Below, piece after piece: positions 60,918-64,000 of a DNA stretch of 64,000 nt (within the stretch, counting starts at the first letter, position 1; every line of letters starts with the position of its first letter). Source of the DNA: Streptomyces pyxinae (GTDB lineage Bacteria > Actinomycetota > Actinomycetes > Streptomycetales > Streptomycetaceae); NCBI RefSeq assembly GCF_024756275.1, contig NZ_JANUGQ010000016.1, forward strand, positions 62,001 through 126,000, read 5' to 3'. Both the position numbers and the translations under genes were made by a program. Below the pieces are notes generated by a model. That model saw only the letters and a list, made by a program, of their open reading frames with translations, was not told the DNA's origin and did not search any database.

Positions 60918-62173
60918 CACACCACCCCCAGCGCCACCGCCGCCTCGACCCCCGAGCGGCAGCCGTCCTCGTGGAACCCCCAGCCGTGGTACGCCCCCGC
61001 GAAGGCGGTCACCGGCGTGTTGAGCTCCGGCAGCCGGCGCTGGGCGGCGACCGAGGCGGGCGTGTACACCGGGTGCTCGTACACCATCCGGGCCAGTACC
61101 CGGTCCGGGGCCACCCGCTCCCCGGCGTTGAGGGTGACCACATGGTCGGCGGGCGCGTCCAGCCGCTGGAGCCGGTTCATGTCGTAGCTGACGCACACCG
61201 TGTCGGCGCCGGCCGCGCACGAGGGCAGCAGATAGTTCCAAGAGGCCCGGGCCCCCGGGGTGCGGGGCAGCACCGAGGCGTCGGAGTGCAGCACGGTCGG
61301 ATTGCGGGAGTAGCGGAACGCCCCCAGCACCCGGCGCTCCTCCTCCGTGGCGTCCCCCAGGAGCCGCAGCGCCTGGTCCGGGTGGACGGCCAGCACCACG
61401 GCGGCGTACTCCCGCTCCTCGCCGTCCCCGGTCACCACCCGGGCCCGGTCGGCCCCCCGTGCCACGGTCCGCACCGGGCACGCCGTACGCACCGTGGCGA
61501 TCTGCTTGGCGACCCGGTCCACGTACTCCCGAGAGCCGCCGGTCACCGTCTTCCACCGGGGCGACCCGGTGAGGGACAGCAGCCCGTGGTGGGCGAGGAA
61601 CCGGAACAGATAGCGCGCCGGATACCGCAGCGCCGTACCCGGCGAACAGGACCAGACCGCCGACACCAGCGGCGTCATGAAGTGCGAGACGAAGTACGCC
61701 GAGTAGCCGCCGTCGCTGAGGAACTGCCCGAGCGTGTACGGGGTTTCCCCGCCACGCGCCAGCAACCGCCGGGCCGCCCGGTGGAACCGGGGCACCTCCA
61801 GCAGCATCCGCAGATACGCACCCCGCCGCGTCCCCGGCCCGCCGAACAGCCCCGCCGTGCCCCGGGCCCCCGCGTACTCCAGCCCGCAGCCCTCGCACCG
61901 CACCGACATGCTCATCTCGGAGTCCTGGGTGGCGATCCCGAGTTCCCCGAAGAGCCGCAACAGGTGCGGGTACGTCCGCTCGTTGTGCACGATGAACCCG
62001 CTGTCCACCGCCAGCGTCCGGCCGTCCGCCCCGGTCACCTCATGGGTGTGCGCATGGCCCCCGAGCCGCGCGTCGGCCTCGTACAGCGTGACGTCGCAGG
62101 CCCGGCCCAGCACATACGCGGCCGTCAGCCCCGCGACCCCGCCGCCCACCACCGCCACGGCTCGCCGTCCCAT
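60914..62173 (-). CDS. FAD-dependent oxidoreductase (amine-oxidase/desaturase-like), lipid operon
   Basis: 419 residues. N-terminal dinucleotide motif VAVVGGGVAGLTAAYVLG, DARLGGHAHTHEV, and C-terminal VTAFAGAYHGWGFHEDGCRSGVEAAVALG for FAD. Belongs to the family that includes the UfaO-like proteins found with cyclopropane-synthase homologues. First gene of a five- or six-gene unit linked by 4-bp overlaps. C95-E-G-C98 could be a small metal or disulfide site. It may introduce or oxidise a methylated lipid double bond. Confidence 0.88.
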   Translation of the reverse strand: MGRRAVAVVGGGVAGLTAAYVLGRACDVTLYEADARLGGHAHTHEVTGADGRTLAVDSGFIVHNERTYPHLLRLFGELGIATQDSEMSMSVRCEGCGLEYAGARGTAGLFGGPGTRRGAYLRMLLEVPRFHRAARRLLARGGETPYTLGQFLSDGGYSAYFVSHFMTPLVSAVWSCSPGTALRYPARYLFRFLAHHGLLSLTGSPRWKTVTGGSREYVDRVAKQIATVRTACPVRTVARGADRARVVTGDGEEREYAAVVLAVHPDQALRLLGDATEEERRVLGAFRYSRNPTVLHSDASVLPRTPGARASWNYLLPSCAAGADTVCVSYDMNRLQRLDAPADHVVTLNAGERVAPDRVLARMVYEHPVYTPASVAAQRRLPELNTPVTAFAGAYHGWGFHEDGCRSGVEAAVALGVVW

Positions 62174-62310
62174 GCACCCCGCCTCTCGCGTTCCGCAACT
62201 GCGCGTACGCGGGTGATTCGGGGTGTGCCGGTGACCGGATTGGTCCGAGTGTCAGAAAATCCGTGCGCCGGTGACCCGGGTCCGGGAAGTCCTCGCGGCG
62301 GTGAGCGGGG

Positions 62311-62508
62311 TCAGAGCTCGACGACGGTGACCTGCCCGCCGCACAGCGCGATCAGGTCGTCCGGGTCGGAGGTCAGCACCGTGACGGGCCCCGGTGCGTC
62401 GAGCGCGGTGGCGCAGAGCATGGCGTCGATGGCGTCCTTGTGGCCGTGCAGCCCGGCGTCGGCGAGAAGTGTGGTGGCGCGTCGGGCGACCGGCTCCCGG
62501 CGGCGGAC
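62311..62508 (-). pseudogene. PIN-domain (VapC-type) toxin fragment
   Basis: The 65 codons RRREPVARRATTLLADAGL..KDAIDAMLCATALD..VTVLTSDPDDLIALCG form the C-terminal half of a VapC ribonuclease (HKDAIDAMLCA carries the conserved Asp). A stop TAA (62509-62511, minus strand) precedes it and the N-terminal half is absent; no antitoxin gene is next to it. Relic of a toxin-antitoxin module. Confidence 0.65.
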
Positions 62509-62668
62509 TTAAACCCGGACGGTGAGGGCGGCCCGGCGGCACACCCACCGGGCCACCCCCGAAGTCGCCGCCGGCTTCGGCGCGTATGCCCATGTCGGCT
62601 CGCAGGCTCCACGCTTGCCCTGGGGCGCCTCTAGACTGACCGGGCCCTTCGAGAGGAATTGGTCGGAA

Positions 62669-63136
62669 ATGCACGCAAATAGATACCAAGAGGTCGCCAT
62701 TGCCGCGCTTGGTGCAGCTCCCGACGTTCAGTCGGCAGAGCCCTGGGATCGAGGTGACCACACGCGTGGCTTGCATGTGACGTTCACGACCGGCTCGCAA
62801 GTCTGGTTCGGGACTGCCTGGGCGCATCCTGACGGCATGAAGCCGGATGATGACGTGGTCGTTCACGGCGAAGCCCCCGCCGAAGTGCCGCTCCCCGACT
62901 TGTTCGACAACGGGAAGGTGTCGCCGGCGCGCGCTGCCGAGTACCTGGCTGCTGCCTTCACGAACAGTCGCAACACGGAGATCCTCTCCGTGGCGGCATA
63001 CGGGCCGGAAAACTACAACCCGGGCTTCGGGGTGCGGTTCCACAATGGAGCCAGAGCATTCAACGTCATCTACCACGTGGCTCGGGCCGGGCAAGGCATC
63101 AGCGGCCCTGCGTACCAGCTGCCCGACACCTTCTGA
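62669..63136 (+). CDS. Hypothetical protein, possibly island-borne
   Basis: 155 residues from ATG 62669 (GAGAGGAATT upstream). No recognised domain. It contains alternating beta-like stretches (LHVTFTTGSQVWFGTAWAH; YNPGFGVRFHNGARAFNVIYHV), no signal peptide, no membrane helix and no Cys. Less GC-rich codon use than neighbours suggests recent acquisition. A TAGACT -10-like hexamer lies at 62632-62637. The gene following at 63203 is probably co-transcribed. Confidence 0.7.
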   Translation: MHANRYQEVAIAALGAAPDVQSAEPWDRGDHTRGLHVTFTTGSQVWFGTAWAHPDGMKPDDDVVVHGEAPAEVPLPDLFDNGKVSPARAAEYLAAAFTNSRNTEILSVAAYGPENYNPGFGVRFHNGARAFNVIYHVARAGQGISGPAYQLPDTF

Positions 63137-63202
63137 CTCCTTCCGGCGGCAACGAGCCGGAGGGCGCACCACCTGTCCGTATCACACGTGAGGAGATCTC
63201 TG

Positions 63203-63376
63203 ATGGACGACGTGAGCAGGCGTCCCGGGGGCCGTTTCGAACCGGGGTTATGCGAGGGCAGCTGTCCCGTCTGCGGTGCGGGGGTCGGCTCGGAGAAGGG
63301 GCAGCCCACGACCATGCATCAGCGGAACGGTACGGGCACGGAGACCTGCCCCGGGTCGGGTCAGCCGGCCTTGTAG
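63203..63376 (+). CDS. Short CxxC protein
   Basis: 57 residues from ATG 63203; GAGGAGA lies ~10 bp upstream (the GTG at 63188 is inside that RBS). GLCEGSCPVCGAG with three Cys (C-x3-C-x2-C) and one later Cys (TCPGSG) suggest a small zinc-binding protein. Unknown function, 66 bp after the hypothetical gene. Confidence 0.6.
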   Translation: MDDVSRRPGGRFEPGLCEGSCPVCGAGVGSEKGQPTTMHQRNGTGTETCPGSGQPAL

Positions 63377-63489
63377 GCCCGGGGAAGCCTTGCCGGAAGG
63401 CCGGGGCGCCTCGCTGAGTCACTGGCATCCGGTGCGCCGGAGGAGGGGGCCTCCGGTGCGCCGGGTCGGACCTGGCGGGGCGATGGGGT

Positions 63490-64000
63490 TCAGGGCGTGA
63501 GGGTCCATTTCTGGTTGGGGGTGCCGGCGCAGGTCCAGAGTTGGGTGGGGGTGGCGTCGGCGGGGTTGTTGTCGCGGACGTCCAGGCACTTGTCGGCCGG
63601 GAGGTTGACCAGGTCGCGGGTGGCGGTGTTGAGGGACCAGCGCTGGGCGCCGGTGCCGTTGCAGTCCCAGAGCTGGACCCGGGTGCCGTCGGCGGTGCCG
63701 GCGGAGGCGGCGTCCAGGCACTTGCCGAGGGCCCGTACGGTGCCGTCGGCGCCGACCGTCCAGCGTTGCGCGGCCGTGCCGTTACAGCCGTAGAGCTGGA
63801 CCGGGGTGCCGTTGGCGGTCGCGGAGCCCGCCACGTCCAGGCACTTGCCGGCCAGGCCCCGGAGGGTGCCGGCGGCGGGGGCCGGGCCGTCGGAGGTGGT
63901 GACCCGCACATGGTCCACCAGGAGCTGCTGCGGGAGGACGGTGGAGCCGTCGGGGTCGCCCGGCCAGTAGCCGCCCACGGCGAGGTTCAGGATGACGAAG
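63490..64000 (-). CDS. Secreted glycoside hydrolase C-terminus with ricin-type lectin domain (partial)
   Basis: The gene continues beyond the window on the right. The visible first residues FVILNLAVGGYWPGDPDGST and LLVDHVRV are the C-terminal strands of a GH16-like beta-glucanase jelly roll. They are followed by a ricin B-type beta-trefoil (about the last 125 residues) with three QxW repeats: GKCLDVAG..QLYGCNGTAAQRWT, GKCLDAAS..QLWDCNGTGAQRWS and DKCLDVRD..QLWTCAGTPNQKWT. It likely binds and cleaves polysaccharide outside the cell. Confidence 0.85.
   Translation of the reverse strand, partial: FVILNLAVGGYWPGDPDGSTVLPQQLLVDHVRVTTSDGPAPAAGTLRGLAGKCLDVAGSATANGTPVQLYGCNGTAAQRWTVGADGTVRALGKCLDAASAGTADGTRVQLWDCNGTGAQRWSLNTATRDLVNLPADKCLDVRDNNPADATPTQLWTCAGTPNQKWTLTP

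Overview
The window is a high-GC actinobacterial chromosome segment, almost certainly Streptomyces. It carries adpA with a rare in-frame TTA leucine codon next to oligoribonuclease (ornA), a desEF-desABCD desferrioxamine locus with two iron boxes, GC-rich third codon positions, GTG starts and many ATGA/GTGA start-stop overlaps. The orn-adpA / glmS / des / leucine-catabolism order matches the conserved Streptomyces core; several accessory pieces are inserted in it.

Left part (1-18.7 kb): the 3' end of a spermidine-synthase-like gene; an OmpR-type two-component pair next to a secreted GH18 chitinase; an alpha/beta hydrolase divergent from a TTA-containing GntR/UTRA regulator; a flavoprotein; a DUF2264 protein; an adenylate-forming ligase; a cyanate module (cyanase, carbonic anhydrase and a divergent CynR-type LysR regulator with a visible T-N11-A palindrome); and two HxlR regulator/oxidoreductase pairs, each with candidate operators.

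Accessory patch (18.7-20.7 kb): a five-repeat type I-E-like CRISPR array without cas genes, a second flavoprotein, an N-terminally truncated XRE-type regulator remnant, then tRNA-His with a strong terminator.

Central core (20.9-36.5 kb): orn, adpA with a long GC-rich upstream region, a universal stress protein, glmS, two conserved hypothetical genes, then desD, desC, desB and desA (DesC and DesD have unusual Thr/Gly-rich N-terminal extensions) and desF-desE, each promoter with an iron box.

Right-centre (36.8-49 kb): a secreted I36-type peptidase inhibitor; a very large HTH-NTPase-membrane-WD40 (STAND) protein whose NTPase domain is interrupted by a tandem-repeat insert; and a leucine/isovalerate degradation operon (carboxylase beta and alpha subunits, HMG-CoA lyase, acyl-CoA dehydrogenase) divergent from a TetR gene, with twin palindromic operators between.

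Right part (49-64 kb): a phosphatase-family protein, a CDF transporter, a small membrane protein, and then the most interesting locus: a 38-residue peptide gene with two Asp-Gly pairs directly followed by a 394-residue PIMT-like methyltransferase, the layout expected of an aspartimide-forming (imiditide-like) RiPP. Then come an acyl-CoA dehydrogenase/thioesterase operon; a tightly coupled lipid-modification operon (FAD oxidoreductase, DUF1365, two cyclopropane-synthase-family enzymes, DUF1295, hydrolase); a small island remnant (PIN-domain fragment, two hypothetical genes); and the 3' end of a ricin-lectin-tailed secreted hydrolase running off the window.
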